From JAJTFW01 sp964534995 (lineage in GTDB: Bacteria; Bacteroidota; Bacteroidia; AKYH767-A; OLB10): a stretch of DNA of 64,000 nucleotides. Location of the stretch: NCBI GenBank assembly GCA_964534995.1, contig CAZHSC010000010.1:1-64000 (forward strand), written 5' to 3'. A program made the position numbers and the translations under genes. The notes under the pieces are model-generated. The model was not told the origin of the DNA. It made no database searches and saw only the letters and a program-made list of their open reading frames with translations. This document shows positions 1-9,612 of the stretch, one piece after another; within the stretch, counting starts at the first letter, position 1, and each line of letters starts with the position of its first letter.

Positions 1-1
1 G

Positions 2-1414
2 GGTCAGTTTCTGATTTCGCCCTTAACGGATAAAATGCCTTTGGTTAAGGTGAACAGAAAAAGCATTGTGGTGTCATTGCCCGACAGCCTGCAGGAAGAG
101 GCGACGTATACCCTTAGTTTTGGGAATGCGGTGGTGGATGTGCATGAATCGAACCCCCTTCAGGATTTCCAGTATGTGTTTTCAACGGGCAATTACCTCG
201 ACTCCCTGATGCTGGAAGGTGTGGTGAACGATGCCTCCGTACTGACCGGAGTGAAGAATATAACGGTGTTGCTTTACCGTCAACAGGCGGACTCCCTTCC
301 CGATTCGCTGGTGCTCACACAACGTCCCGATTATTTTGCAAAGACCAACGAAAAAGGTGAATTTAAGGTACGGAACCTCCCGGGCGGAGCTTATAAGGTT
401 TTCGCTGTGGATGATAAGAATAATAATTACAGGTGCGATAATCCAGCAGAGGAAGCACTGGCTTTTAATGACTCCCTGTACCTCTTGCCCGGTATGCCCT
501 ATCCCAGGCTGCGCCTGTCGCTGCTGGAACCTGAGAAATTACGGTTAATCAGGCCCTATGCCATTGACCGGCACAGCGCCTTGCTTGCTTATAATAAAAA
601 ACTCGATAGTTTGAAAGTGCTTAGCCCTGGCGGCCAGGCCTGGAAGGGTCATTACTATCAGACGCCGGGGAAGGATACCGTGTACCTTTTTCAAAGGGAG
701 TCGGCAGACGATTCACTGGCTTTGATGATTTACAGTGCCGACCGGGTTTGTGATACTATTAATATATCAATGGCACCCGCAAAGGGTAGCAAGCCCGTGC
801 CGGGCAGGGTGCGTATTACCTTACGGCAGTCGCCCGCATCATTGGGGCCCGGAGCCACTTTGTTGATGAATACCAACCATCCGCTGCAGGCGGTGCTGGA
901 TTCGGCCGAACTGGTGGAGGATAGTTCCAAAGCGGTTAAAATACCCTTGCTGTTGTTGGATTCCCTCCGCAGCTATATGGCCATTTCTTACCCCTGGCAA
1001 AGTGCGAAGCGCTACAAGGTGACTTTGTATCCCGGTACCGTAAGGGATATTTACAATTACCTCAACGATACGGTGAAGTTTGAATTTGTAGTTCCCGGAA
1101 ATGAAAATACCGCCATGTTGAGTGTAAAAGCCTCGGGCCTGAAGGAAGGCGGAAAATACCTGCTGCAGTTACTGAATGAAAAATATGAACTGATGCGGGA
1201 AATGCCCTTGCAGAAAGATACCCTCGTTACCTTTTCTTATCTTAATCCGGGCAGCGTCCGCCTTCGTATGGTGGAGGATAGCAACGGGGATGGCAGGTGG
1301 ACATACGGTAATTTCAGCAGCAGACGCCAACCGGAAACGGTGTGGATCTATCATGAAAACCTGACTTTGCGCCCCAACTGGGAACTGGAAGTACAATTTG
1401 TACTTAACCACTGA
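2..1414 (+). CDS. Ig-like (Big_5/SbsA-type) domain protein, 3' part only
   Basis: The frame is open from base 2, so the gene begins upstream and about 471 C-terminal residues are present; the ATG at 35 is internal. The visible N-terminal stretch (LTDKMPLVKVNRKSI... TYTLSFGNAVVDVHESNPL...YVFSTG) is the usual second half of a Big_5/SbsA-type Ig-like domain found in Bacteroidota surface proteins. A carboxypeptidase-regulatory-like beta segment follows (FKVRNLPGGAYKVFAVDDKNNN), with a similar one at the C-terminus (VRLRMVEDSNGDGRWTYGNF). There is no T9SS sorting domain at the end. In the family the protein is usually an exported lipoprotein or periplasmic protein of unknown role; the signal peptide lies outside the window. 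The family call is fairly firm, the function is unknown. Confidence 0.8.
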   Translation, partial: GQFLISPLTDKMPLVKVNRKSIVVSLPDSLQEEATYTLSFGNAVVDVHESNPLQDFQYVFSTGNYLDSLMLEGVVNDASVLTGVKNITVLLYRQQADSLPDSLVLTQRPDYFAKTNEKGEFKVRNLPGGAYKVFAVDDKNNNYRCDNPAEEALAFNDSLYLLPGMPYPRLRLSLLEPEKLRLIRPYAIDRHSALLAYNKKLDSLKVLSPGGQAWKGHYYQTPGKDTVYLFQRESADDSLALMIYSADRVCDTINISMAPAKGSKPVPGRVRITLRQSPASLGPGATLLMNTNHPLQAVLDSAELVEDSSKAVKIPLLLLDSLRSYMAISYPWQSAKRYKVTLYPGTVRDIYNYLNDTVKFEFVVPGNENTAMLSVKASGLKEGGKYLLQLLNEKYELMREMPLQKDTLVTFSYLNPGSVRLRMVEDSNGDGRWTYGNFSSRRQPETVWIYHENLTLRPNWELEVQFVLNH

Positions 1415-1478
1415 AATGGTTATGACCTCCTTGCCCCTTCCTGTACTGTAAAAATATTTTTGCGGCCACTCAAGCACT

Positions 1479-1904
1479 TTACAACGTAGCGATCACTTTC
1501 AATTCAATTCCAATGGGAGTAGGAAGGCAATTGATCTCCACGGTGGTGCGGCAGGGTTGATTTTCTTTGAAGTATTCCGCATAAACGCGATTGTAGATCT
1601 GAAAATCATCCTTCATGTTGGTTAAGAAAACAGTGACGTCCACAATTTTATCCCAGCTGCTTCCGGCATCTTCAAGTATGTATCGGATGTTCCGGAAAAC
1701 ACTATGGCATTGCGCCTCTATATCGTAAGATAGTATGCGTCCCTGCTCATCCAGTTCTACTCCTGGTATCTTTTTGCTGCCCCTTTCCCTGGGGCCAACA
1801 CCTGATAAAAACAAGAGGTCGCCCACACGCCTTGCATGGGGGTATAATCCAACGGGTTCGGGTGCTTTAGAGCTGTGTATCGGAGTAGTTGACATAGTTG
1901 ACAT
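1479..1904 (-). CDS. RidA/YjgF-family deaminase, probably 2-aminomuconate deaminase
   Basis: A 141-residue protein of the length and pattern of the RidA (YjgF/YER057c/UK114) family. Diagnostic segments are LYPHARRVGDLLFLSGVGPRE, IPGVELDEQG, FRNIRYILEDAGSSWDKIVDVTVFLTNM, RVYAEYF and a C-terminal CRTTVEINCLPTPIGIELKVIA. The PHARR and GPR.RGS..IPGV motifs match the subgroup annotated as 2-aminomuconate deaminase (kynurenine/2-nitrobenzoate degradation) better than the generic enamine deaminase RidA. That reaction releases ammonia from 2-aminomuconate late in tryptophan breakdown. A tryptophan 2,3-dioxygenase at 13496-14452 and a TrpXYZ-like importer next door fit this reading. Starts at M1 or M4 are both possible. 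Family confident, substrate inferred. Confidence 0.85.
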   Translation of the reverse strand: MSTMSTTPIHSSKAPEPVGLYPHARRVGDLLFLSGVGPRERGSKKIPGVELDEQGRILSYDIEAQCHSVFRNIRYILEDAGSSWDKIVDVTVFLTNMKDDFQIYNRVYAEYFKENQPCRTTVEINCLPTPIGIELKVIATL

Positions 1905-1921
1905 GTAGAGGATGAGGATAA

Positions 1922-1929
1922 CAAAGATA
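1922..1929 (-). promoter_or_regulatory. Bacteroidota -7 box upstream of the RidA gene
   Basis: Reads TATCTTTG on the minus strand, matching TAnnTTTG, 17 bases upstream of the start codon at 1904. No TTG was found at the expected 19-21 base spacing, so only the -7 element is supported. Confidence 0.45.
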
Positions 1930-2057
1930 GGCTTTTATATGCTTGCTTTTAAAGTATTCAGCCCGGAAAAGCGTGGGCTTTGTTGATAGAAATTTCAGCG
2001 CGCGCGCCTGCCGGTTATTATAAAATCAATGATATCCAATGAGGGTTTACCCTGCGT

Positions 2058-2807
2058 TTATCCGAACCATTGGTACAGATATCCGGCCTGCAGTAATTTT
2101 TTCTTTTCCTGAGGAATGTCTTCCGCGATTTTTCCGTCCTTCATCAGCAGCATCCTTGATCCGTAACGCAGTCCATCGCGAATGGAATGGGTAATGAGCA
2201 AAGCCGTTAGTTTTTTTTCTGCAATGATGGAATCTGCCAGGTTCATGATCATTTCGGAACTACGTGGATCAAGGGCGGAGCTGGGTTCGTCCATCAGTAA
2301 AATACGGCATTCATCCATGGTCCCCATTAACAGTGTGAGTGCTTGCCGCTGCCCGCCGCTCAGTAGCCCCATCTTCTGATCCAATCTGTTTTCGAGCCCC
2401 ATCCCCAGGCGACAGATACTATCGGCAACGCGACTACGAAAAATGCCACCGGTACCGATCCTTAACTTTTTAGGGCCGCTGCGCAATGCAGCCAGCCTGA
2501 AGTTTTCGAGGATGCTGAGGCCGGGGGCTGTACCGCTGAGGGGATTTTGAAATAGCCGCGCTATGAACGGACTTCGTTCGTGCTCTTGTTTGTCCAGCAG
2601 GGAAATGCTGTCAAGTGAAATATGCCCTTCGTCTGGTGACAAGGTCCCCGCTATCAGGTTTAATAAGGTGGACTTCCCGGATCCATTGGTGCCCATGAGT
2701 ACTGCGTACTCGCCATCGTTAAGCTCGAAGTTTATGTCCTCCAGGGCTTTTACCTCTCCGCTTTCTCCAATGCGAAAAGTCTTGCTCAGGTGTTCAATGC
2801 GTATCAT
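2058..2807 (-). CDS. ABC importer ATP-binding protein (TrpZ-like)
   Basis: The 249-residue protein has a complete ABC ATPase set: Walker A GTNGSGKSTLLN near residue 40, Q-loop in LFQNPL, signature LSGGQRQALTLL and Walker B RILLMDEPSSALDP followed by the H-loop ITHSI. It belongs to the COG1101-type ATPases that accompany permeases like its neighbour, and should energise import at the cytoplasmic face. Its start overlaps the end of the permease gene by 4 bases (2804-2807), which indicates translational coupling. The substrate cannot be read from this subunit; homologous systems with characterised members (TrpXYZ of streptococci) carry tryptophan or other aromatic amino acids. Confidence 0.85.
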   Translation of the reverse strand: MIRIEHLSKTFRIGESGEVKALEDINFELNDGEYAVLMGTNGSGKSTLLNLIAGTLSPDEGHISLDSISLLDKQEHERSPFIARLFQNPLSGTAPGLSILENFRLAALRSGPKKLRIGTGGIFRSRVADSICRLGMGLENRLDQKMGLLSGGQRQALTLLMGTMDECRILLMDEPSSALDPRSSEMIMNLADSIIAEKKLTALLITHSIRDGLRYGSRMLLMKDGKIAEDIPQEKKKLLQAGYLYQWFG

Positions 2808-3676
2808 GTTCCGGATGTTTTACGCATCATGCCAAGGGTAATAATGATAAGAACCACGGCGGAAGTCAGCAGTCTCATGTAATTGGGGTCTACCCCCGCC
2901 GAAAGGGCAAAGGCAAGGACCCCGCGGAAAACGAGTCCCCCGCAGCAAACCGCCACCAGTTGGTAAAGAAGGAAGCCATTTGTTCTTTTACCAAAGAGTG
3001 CTTCACCAATCATTACGGCCGCAAGCCCTGAAATGACAATTCCAATGCCCATGTTTATATCCGCGAATCCCTGGTATTGTGCGAGCAGTGAGCCGCTGAG
3101 GGCGGTGCACCCGTTCGCCAGCGCCAGACCAAAAATTTTCATTGCGTTTACATTGACTCCCATGGCGCGGGTCATGGTCTCGTTATTTCCTGTGGCGCGC
3201 ATAGCTATTCCAAAATCGCTGCGGAGCAGGTAAAGGAGCATAGCCGTCAGTGAAACTACCAGTAAAGAAAGGCTGAATATCGTTTTTGAAAGCGAAGAAC
3301 CAAAGGGGATCAGCGTATAGATAGTGTCATGGTCTGACACAGGCAGGTTGGGCCTTCCCAACAGGATCAGATTTATAGAATAAAGCGCGGTCATCACCAG
3401 GATGCCTGCTAAAAGTGGGTTTACCTTTAGCCGGGTATGTATTAAACCGCTGCAGGTACCGGCAAGCATACCCGCGGCCAGCGACAGCACCAGTGACAGC
3501 AAAGGATGCAGGCCCGCACTTAAGGCAATGGCGGTGACAACAGCTCCCAGTGTGTAGCTTCCGTCGGTGGTGATATCAGGGATGTTGAAGATGCGAAGAG
3601 AAAAGAAAATACCCAGGCCCAGGCCGGAAAATGCCAGACCCTGAATAAGCGTTGTATGCAGAAAGTCGGCATTCAT
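2804..3676 (-). CDS. ABC importer permease (TrpY-like, COG4120 type)
   Basis: A 290-residue integral membrane protein with about eight or nine hydrophobic segments. It has the conserved N-terminal pattern GLAFSGLGLGIFFSLRIFNIPDITTDGSYTLGA and internal RATGNNETMTRAMGVN, the latter typical of BPD_transp_2 permeases of the LivH-like class that work with COG2984 binding proteins. It forms the transmembrane channel for the ATPase that overlaps it downstream and for the lipoprotein encoded 80 bases upstream. The three genes run in the order binding protein, permease, ATPase and look like one operon. Confidence 0.85.
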   Translation of the reverse strand: MNADFLHTTLIQGLAFSGLGLGIFFSLRIFNIPDITTDGSYTLGAVVTAIALSAGLHPLLSLVLSLAAGMLAGTCSGLIHTRLKVNPLLAGILVMTALYSINLILLGRPNLPVSDHDTIYTLIPFGSSLSKTIFSLSLLVVSLTAMLLYLLRSDFGIAMRATGNNETMTRAMGVNVNAMKIFGLALANGCTALSGSLLAQYQGFADINMGIGIVISGLAAVMIGEALFGKRTNGFLLYQLVAVCCGGLVFRGVLAFALSAGVDPNYMRLLTSAVVLIIITLGMMRKTSGT

Positions 3677-3755
3677 ATCATCCGCATGTTGTTAAAGCAC
3701 AAAAGTATGGAGTCCGGTGTATCATAACGGTATGGTATAGGGTTGATCCTGTCTG

Positions 3756-4745
3756 TTACGGATAAAAAACAAAAGTGCTGTCCGCTGCGATCCCGTACTG
3801 CTGCATGATGTTTTTATTGATCACCTTCCGCCGCACCCTTACAATTTCCGGCTTGATTCCGTTCGTATTGCCCATCTTCAGGTAATAGGCAGCTTGCTCT
3901 CCGGATTGATAGCCCCACTGGTACATGTCCGCCCCGAAACTGGCCAGCGCGCCTCTGGCAACCAGGCCTGCTTCACTGGTCAGAACCGGTATGTTTTTTT
4001 CCCGGCATAGGCGGGCGATGGCTTCAAAGGATGAAAATACCACATTGTCAGGTAAAGCAAAAAATACATCAATGTTTTTAGAAATCAGGGAGGCTGCGAT
4101 CAGTTGCGTTTCTGATGAATTGCTCACAGGAATGGCTTCCAGAAGAATACCGCTTTTTTTACATCCTGCCTGCAGCCGGCTCAGGGCATCTGTACTTTGT
4201 GATTCAGACTGGCTATAGATAGTTCCCACTTTTTTGGCATGCGGAAACAATTGCCTGATTAATGTTACAGAAGTATCAATATAATCCAGTGTTTCATATA
4301 CCCCAAAGAGATGAGGGGGCGGCAAGCCTTCCTTGTTGGTGAGTCCCGCAATGTCAGGACGGGGCGCTACCATCATAAACACAGGTGTATGTTTGCTGCG
4401 CTGTACGGCGGTGATGGTAGCAAGGGTGGTATTGGCGGCAAGTAAACGTGGCTCCCTGCTTATAATGTAATCAACAGCCTGCAGAAGGGTGGGCTGGTCG
4501 CCCTGCGCGTTGCGGTATATAACGGCAAGGGTGTTACTGTCTTCGCAGAATCCCGCTTCATTCAGGGCGTCAAAAAAACCCTTTCTGGCTTCTTCCAGGG
4601 TAACATCTTCTACATAGTCTATAAAGCCTATCACCGGTATCTCTTTCCCTGTTCCATCATCGGAAGGACGGGTACAGGAAACCGTGCCCAGCAAGAGGAC
4701 AAGGAACAGGAAGCATAACGTATTCTTGCTTTTGTGCATAGGCAT
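3756..4745 (-). CDS. ABC importer substrate-binding lipoprotein (TrpX-like, ABC_sub_bind family)
   Basis: A 329-residue protein with a lipoprotein signal: hydrophobic CFLFLVLLLGTVSC with the lipobox cysteine at residue 24. The mature part is a two-lobed periplasmic binding fold. Markers are IPVIGFIDYVEDVTLEEARKGF near the N-terminus, an inter-lobe region FPHAKKVGTIYSQSESQS, and IDVFFALPDNVVFSSFEAIA, all typical of COG2984/PF04392. It should capture the ligand and deliver it to the permease. The substrate is inferred by family to be an aromatic amino acid; nearby tryptophan-catabolic genes support this only indirectly. Confidence 0.82.
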   Translation of the reverse strand: MPMHKSKNTLCFLFLVLLLGTVSCTRPSDDGTGKEIPVIGFIDYVEDVTLEEARKGFFDALNEAGFCEDSNTLAVIYRNAQGDQPTLLQAVDYIISREPRLLAANTTLATITAVQRSKHTPVFMMVAPRPDIAGLTNKEGLPPPHLFGVYETLDYIDTSVTLIRQLFPHAKKVGTIYSQSESQSTDALSRLQAGCKKSGILLEAIPVSNSSETQLIAASLISKNIDVFFALPDNVVFSSFEAIARLCREKNIPVLTSEAGLVARGALASFGADMYQWGYQSGEQAAYYLKMGNTNGIKPEIVRVRRKVINKNIMQQYGIAADSTFVFYP

Positions 4746-4763
4746 TCAATGGCTGCGGATGTT

Positions 4764-4771
4764 CAAAGGTA
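4764..4771 (-). promoter_or_regulatory. -7 box for the ABC importer operon
   Basis: TACCTTTG on the minus strand, 18 bases upstream of the start at 4745. No convincing TTG at -33. The rest of 4772-4969 shows no gene I can support. Confidence 0.4.
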
Positions 4772-4969
4772 TGATTTAAGATGATTAATTTCCTCCGTAA
4801 CGGATGGAACCGACTCTTATGTTTTTTCAATTTTTGGTAATGCCGGTTTGATTCATCACCCCCTTAACAAGGCCCTCGGGCATTTTTTCGGGTATGACAG
4901 AAGGATAGATGGCCGGGAAGTATCGCCTGGGATGCAACCCTGGTATGGCTGTTACAACAGGCCTGGCAT

Positions 4970-6463
4970 TTATTTTATCCGCGAGGGTGCAATATACATG
5001 GCAGCGGCTTCTTTCATGATAGCGCCACCTATAGCGGAGTAAAATGGTTCCTTCATTTCTGCTAGGAGCAAGGCGCCGGATGCCACTTCTTCTTTTTTTC
5101 TAGATTTCTGTAGCAGCTGGCAGAAAAATTTATCAAGGATCAGCCAGGGATGATCCTGTTGGTTTTTTCTGTAACCCTTGGCTTTTTCAAAACAGGTGAG
5201 CGCACTTTCCGGGTCCCTGTTGAGAAAATGTTGCAATCCCTTCCATTCAAGCGTCATGATGGATATTTCATGCCTGTGCCGGCCCATATCCTCAGCCAGT
5301 TGCTGAAGTAGTGCGAGCTGTTCGTAGGGTATATCTTCACCACGCAGTATCTGTAACACCAACAGCAGCGTTTTGAATTCGGATAATTTTACCCAGTTGT
5401 TTCGGGCTGCCAGGCTTCTTGTAGATGCTTTATAAATTAAATGTTCCGCTTCATTCAGGATGCGCAGGGCTTCCTGGATGTTTCCGGAATCTGCCTCTAT
5501 GATGCAGGCAATAAAACGCAATCCGGGGCGTTCGTCATGCAGTTCCTGCTGCCTGGCATCATTTTCAGCTTCTTCCAGCCATCGCAGCCTTTGTTCACGG
5601 CCTGCCTGTATATGATATCTTGCCAGGGTAGTCAGGAGTATGCCCTTCGCCTCCGGCAGATAGATGCGTATTTTTTCTTCCGAGGCTTCAAGGTAATCCA
5701 GGTAAGGGGCCATTTGCCCGAAAGCCGGATTTGTCAGTGCGGCGGCACGGATTATATGCATCAGTAGGGGAAAGCGAAAACGATTGTTTTTTTCGAGTGT
5801 GAGCAGGTGTCCGGCCTCCTGTAAAAAAGCAATGGTCTTTTCTGCAGGCACCATTCCTTTCTCGGAAGCCTTTTCAAGTAAGAGGAGTTCGAAATGTAAC
5901 CTGAACTGTGCCTGTAACTGCCGCAGCCGCTCTGCCAGCACTTTGTATCTCTCCAAAAATGTTTCCTCGCCATCTTTGCGGTAAAGGTCTTCGATGAAGG
6001 TGGTGTGTTGCCGGTAAAAGGCCAGCAGCAATTCGGGTGCTTCCTGCTGTATGCAGGTATTTTCAAACGCTTCCAGCTCATCCTGAAGCGACAGTGAGGG
6101 ATGCAGGCGAACGGCCTCCGCCAGTTCCAGGAAGGATTGAAAAAGTACGGCGTAGTCTGACTTTTTGGAGATGTATTGTTTGTATTCGGGAGATTGTATC
6201 AATAGGCCGATCTCCACGTCAATCTCCATCAGCGTTTGTCTGAATTCCGCAGCTTTAAGTCTTTTAAACCGCGCTTTCGACAAGGCATAAGGGTCAAAGC
6301 CGGTGGAGGTGCGGTACATATTCAGTAAAGCCTCCAGCAACTCATATCTTTCCGGGCTGCTGCTTTCTCCTAATTTTTGCAGGATAAAGTCCAGTACCTG
6401 TCGCTCTTTAGGCAGCTGAAATAACTGAAAGGGAACCTCTGATACAGATCTGCTCTCCGGCAT
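4970..6463 (-). CDS. Hypothetical helical-repeat (TPR-like) protein
   Basis: A 497-residue, almost entirely alpha-helical protein, rich in Leu, Glu, Ala and Arg. It has no signal peptide and no transmembrane segment, so it is probably cytoplasmic. The middle and C-terminal parts contain degenerate tetratricopeptide-like helix pairs (for example GNIQEALRILNEAEHLIYKA and DPESALTCFEKAKGYRKNQQ). Such proteins usually act as scaffolds, but no partner can be named. It is transcribed divergently from the amidohydrolase operon, with about 100 bases between the two starts. I do not recognise a named family. A shorter ORF on the opposite strand over its 3' end has no features of a gene. Confidence 0.7.
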   Translation of the reverse strand: MPESRSVSEVPFQLFQLPKERQVLDFILQKLGESSSPERYELLEALLNMYRTSTGFDPYALSKARFKRLKAAEFRQTLMEIDVEIGLLIQSPEYKQYISKKSDYAVLFQSFLELAEAVRLHPSLSLQDELEAFENTCIQQEAPELLLAFYRQHTTFIEDLYRKDGEETFLERYKVLAERLRQLQAQFRLHFELLLLEKASEKGMVPAEKTIAFLQEAGHLLTLEKNNRFRFPLLMHIIRAAALTNPAFGQMAPYLDYLEASEEKIRIYLPEAKGILLTTLARYHIQAGREQRLRWLEEAENDARQQELHDERPGLRFIACIIEADSGNIQEALRILNEAEHLIYKASTRSLAARNNWVKLSEFKTLLLVLQILRGEDIPYEQLALLQQLAEDMGRHRHEISIMTLEWKGLQHFLNRDPESALTCFEKAKGYRKNQQDHPWLILDKFFCQLLQKSRKKEEVASGALLLAEMKEPFYSAIGGAIMKEAAAMYIAPSRIK

Positions 6464-6567
6464 GAAAGATGTTAATATTTACAATATCAATGTAATCGGC
6501 TTGGGTTGGTGATAATACCCCTGACTGTTATAAAACTATTACCTTCGTCAATCAGCCTGTATCCTAC

Positions 6568-9500
6568 ATGAGAAAAATACTAACATTGTTATTCACCTTG
6601 TTTTTTGTCAACGAAGGTATTCATGCCCAAAGCACAAAGCCCGTCAGTGGTCTGGCCGATGAACGGGAGGGTATCTATGCTTTCCGGAACGCTACCCTGG
6701 TGCTGGATCCCAACACGGTCCTCAGGGGCGCGACGTTGATCATCCGGAAAGAAAAAATCATAGCCGCCGGCGTAAATATTGCGATTCCGCCGGAAGCCGT
6801 GGTTTATGACCTTAAAGAGAAATATGTGTACCCTTCTTTTATTGAACCTTATTGCGACTATGGCCAGCCGGAAGTGAAACAGGCTTCCCGTCCTGGCAGG
6901 AGGGAAAGGGGGCCTCAGCCGGGGAGCGCAACCCCCGGAGCCTATCACTGGAACCAGGCGATTAGGCCGGAAACGGATGCTTTCCGCTTCTTCGAAACAG
7001 ATACCAGGAAAAGCAGCGAATTCCGTAAATCAGGTTTCGGTACGGCAGTTACGTTACAAAAGGATGGTATATCCCGCGGTACAGCTGCATTGGTATTACT
7101 GGGTGATGAAGAGGAACACAAAATGATACTGGCCCCCAGGGTCGCCAGCGCATTTTCATTCAACAAAGGCACTTCCACGCAGGATTACCCTTCCTCATTA
7201 ATGGGAAGTATCGCGCTCCTGCGCCAGACTTACCTGGACGCGAAATGGTATGCGCAGGCGGCGCAAAAGGAATTGGATCTTTCGCTCGAGGCATGGAACA
7301 GAAACATGGACCTTCCTCAGGTTTTCGAAGTCAACGATTACCGTTCCGCCCTGAGGGCCGCAGCCATTGCCAGGGAGTTCGGTGTGAAATATATTATTAA
7401 AGGAGGAGGTGATGAGTACAAACGTGTGGATGAAATCCGTAAAACCGGATCGGACTTTATTCTTCCGCTGGTATTTCCAAAAGCCTATGATGTTTCCGAC
7501 CCCTATGACGCGCTGCTGGTTTCTCTTGGAGAGATGCGGCATTGGGAACTGGCCCCGGCCAACGCTTTTATGCTAAAGCAGGCAGGGGTGAAGTTTGCTT
7601 TTACCGGCGATGGATTGAAAGGTAAACGAGAGTGGGTGGCAGCCTTGCAGCAGGTGATTAAAAACGGTTTGACGAAAGAAGAAGTGTTGCATGCGCTCAC
7701 CCTTACGCCGGCTGCGATGTTTGGATGCGCGGATAAGCTGGGGGCCCTCAGACCGGGGATGTTCGCTAATTTTTTTATATGCAGTAAAGATTATTTCGAG
7801 AAGGATAATATTATGCTGGAGCACTGGATTGCAGGTAAACGCTATGTGATAAAGGGAACAGACAGTGTGGATATAAGGGGCCGGTATGCGCTGAACCTGG
7901 ATACCCTTCGGGGCTTTTTCCTGGTGGCGGGGGGCGACAAGGTACAGCCGGAATGGAGCATCAGCAGGGATAGCCTGAAACTGAAAACCGACGCCGGACA
8001 ACTCGCTTCCCAATGGTCATTTCGCTTCGAACCTGAAAAAGGGAAAGGCGCTTATCGCCTGAACGGTACTTTTGATGCCACCGGGACTTCTTTTTCGGGG
8101 AGAGCGCAGACACCCGACGGCAGATGGACAGACTGGAGCGCCACCAAAACCGGAGAAGCAGAGGTGAAGAAGGATACCGCGAAAAAGGAAAACGCCCCCA
8201 CACTGCCGGAGGTATGGTACCCGAATATGGCCTATGGATGGAAAGGAAAGGGGGCGCTGCCAAAGGCTGAAACGATATTGATAAAAAATGTAACGGTATG
8301 GACCTGCGAAGATAAGGGGGTAATGGAAAATACCGATGTACTGATCAGGGATGGTAAAATAGCGGGCGTGGGTAATTCCGCCACTTTCCCCGGCATGGAG
8401 CTGTCGGCTACCACGCTGATAGACGGTACCGGCATGCATCTGAGCCCGGGGATTATTGACGAGCACTCTCACATCGCCATCAATGAAGGGGTAAACGAAG
8501 GTACGCAGTCGGTAACCGCAGAAGTGCGCATCAGCGATGTAATCAACCCGGATGACATCAATATTTACCGGCAGCTGGCAGGTGGCGTTACCACTTCCCA
8601 GTTATTACATGGCAGTGCAAATGCGGTGGGTGGCCAGTCCGCCATCATCAAGCTGCGGTGGGGGCGCTCAGCGGAAGACATGAAGTTTAAAGAGGCTGTC
8701 CCCTTTATCAAGTTTGCCCTGGGTGAAAATGTGAAACAATCTAACTGGGGCGATCATAACGTCAGCCGGTATCCGCAAACACGAATGGGTGTTGAGCAGG
8801 TATACATGGACGCTTTTACCAGGGCCAGGGAATACGATCTGGCATGGAAGAAATACAAGGCTTCCGCGAAAAAAGGAGTGCATTCGGAAATGCCGCGCCG
8901 TGATCTTGAACTGGACGCCATGGCGGAAATCCTGAACAGGAAGAGGTTTGTCACCTGTCACAGCTACCAGCAGGGTGAAATCAATATGCTCATGCATGTA
9001 GCCGATACCTTCGGCTTTAAAGTGAATACCTTTACTCATATCCTGGAGGGCTATAAGGTGGCTGATAAAATGAAAAAGCATGGCGCTGGTGCCAGCTCTT
9101 TCGCCGACTGGTGGGCCTATAAATACGAGGTGATTGACGCCATTCCCTATAATGGAGCCATCCTTCATAAATCAGGAATCGTAACAGCCTTTAACAGCGA
9201 CGATGCGGAGATGGCCCGGCGCCTGAACCAGGAAGCTGCCAAAGCGGTTAAGTACGGCAATGTCCCTCCCGAAGAAGCGCTGAAGTTCGTTACCATTAAT
9301 CCCGCGAAACTGCTGCATATTGATCATGCTGTTGGAAGCATCAAGGTAGGTAAAGACGCCGACCTGGTGCTGTGGAACGGCCCCCCACTCTCAGTGTACA
9401 GCAAGCCGGTTAAAACATTTGTGGATGGGGTTTGCTATTTTGACCTTAAAAAAGATGAACAGGCCAGGGAGGAAATCAACAGGGAAAGACAAAGAATCCT

Positions 9501-9606
9501 CAAAAAAATGCAGGACGAAAAAGCTGCAGGCAGTCCGGTTCAAAAGCCTGCATACACGCCACAGCATTTGTATCATTGTAACGATATGGAGCACCTGCCT
9601 CACTGA
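6568..9606 (+). CDS. Secreted double amidohydrolase (imidazolonepropionase-like); N-terminal half degenerate
   Basis: A 1012-residue protein with an N-terminal signal peptide (MRKILTLLFTLFFVNEGIHAQ). Two amidohydrolase-fold halves are fused. The C-terminal half (about 570-1000) keeps the expected metal and catalytic ligands: H633 and H635 in DEHSHIA, H798 in TCHSY, H824 in FTHILEG and D878 in FNSDDAE, plus the closing segment GKDADLVLWNGPPLSVYSKPVKTFVDG. The N-terminal half (about 30-430) has the same beta framing (VYPSFIEPY..., ALRPGMFANFFI) but no HxH (it reads PYCDYG), so it is probably non-catalytic. Export implies a periplasmic hydrolase of cyclic amides or peptidic substrates; the substrate is unknown. 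The next gene, also a degenerate amidohydrolase, follows after 6 bases. Confidence 0.85.
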   Translation: MRKILTLLFTLFFVNEGIHAQSTKPVSGLADEREGIYAFRNATLVLDPNTVLRGATLIIRKEKIIAAGVNIAIPPEAVVYDLKEKYVYPSFIEPYCDYGQPEVKQASRPGRRERGPQPGSATPGAYHWNQAIRPETDAFRFFETDTRKSSEFRKSGFGTAVTLQKDGISRGTAALVLLGDEEEHKMILAPRVASAFSFNKGTSTQDYPSSLMGSIALLRQTYLDAKWYAQAAQKELDLSLEAWNRNMDLPQVFEVNDYRSALRAAAIAREFGVKYIIKGGGDEYKRVDEIRKTGSDFILPLVFPKAYDVSDPYDALLVSLGEMRHWELAPANAFMLKQAGVKFAFTGDGLKGKREWVAALQQVIKNGLTKEEVLHALTLTPAAMFGCADKLGALRPGMFANFFICSKDYFEKDNIMLEHWIAGKRYVIKGTDSVDIRGRYALNLDTLRGFFLVAGGDKVQPEWSISRDSLKLKTDAGQLASQWSFRFEPEKGKGAYRLNGTFDATGTSFSGRAQTPDGRWTDWSATKTGEAEVKKDTAKKENAPTLPEVWYPNMAYGWKGKGALPKAETILIKNVTVWTCEDKGVMENTDVLIRDGKIAGVGNSATFPGMELSATTLIDGTGMHLSPGIIDEHSHIAINEGVNEGTQSVTAEVRISDVINPDDINIYRQLAGGVTTSQLLHGSANAVGGQSAIIKLRWGRSAEDMKFKEAVPFIKFALGENVKQSNWGDHNVSRYPQTRMGVEQVYMDAFTRAREYDLAWKKYKASAKKGVHSEMPRRDLELDAMAEILNRKRFVTCHSYQQGEINMLMHVADTFGFKVNTFTHILEGYKVADKMKKHGAGASSFADWWAYKYEVIDAIPYNGAILHKSGIVTAFNSDDAEMARRLNQEAAKAVKYGNVPPEEALKFVTINPAKLLHIDHAVGSIKVGKDADLVLWNGPPLSVYSKPVKTFVDGVCYFDLKKDEQAREEINRERQRILKKMQDEKAAGSPVQKPAYTPQHLYHCNDMEHLPH

Positions 9607-9612
9607 TAAACT

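Noticed and set aside
4848..5042. Plus-strand 64-codon frame
   Set aside because: Overlaps the 3' end of the helical-repeat gene on the opposite strand and has no coding character.
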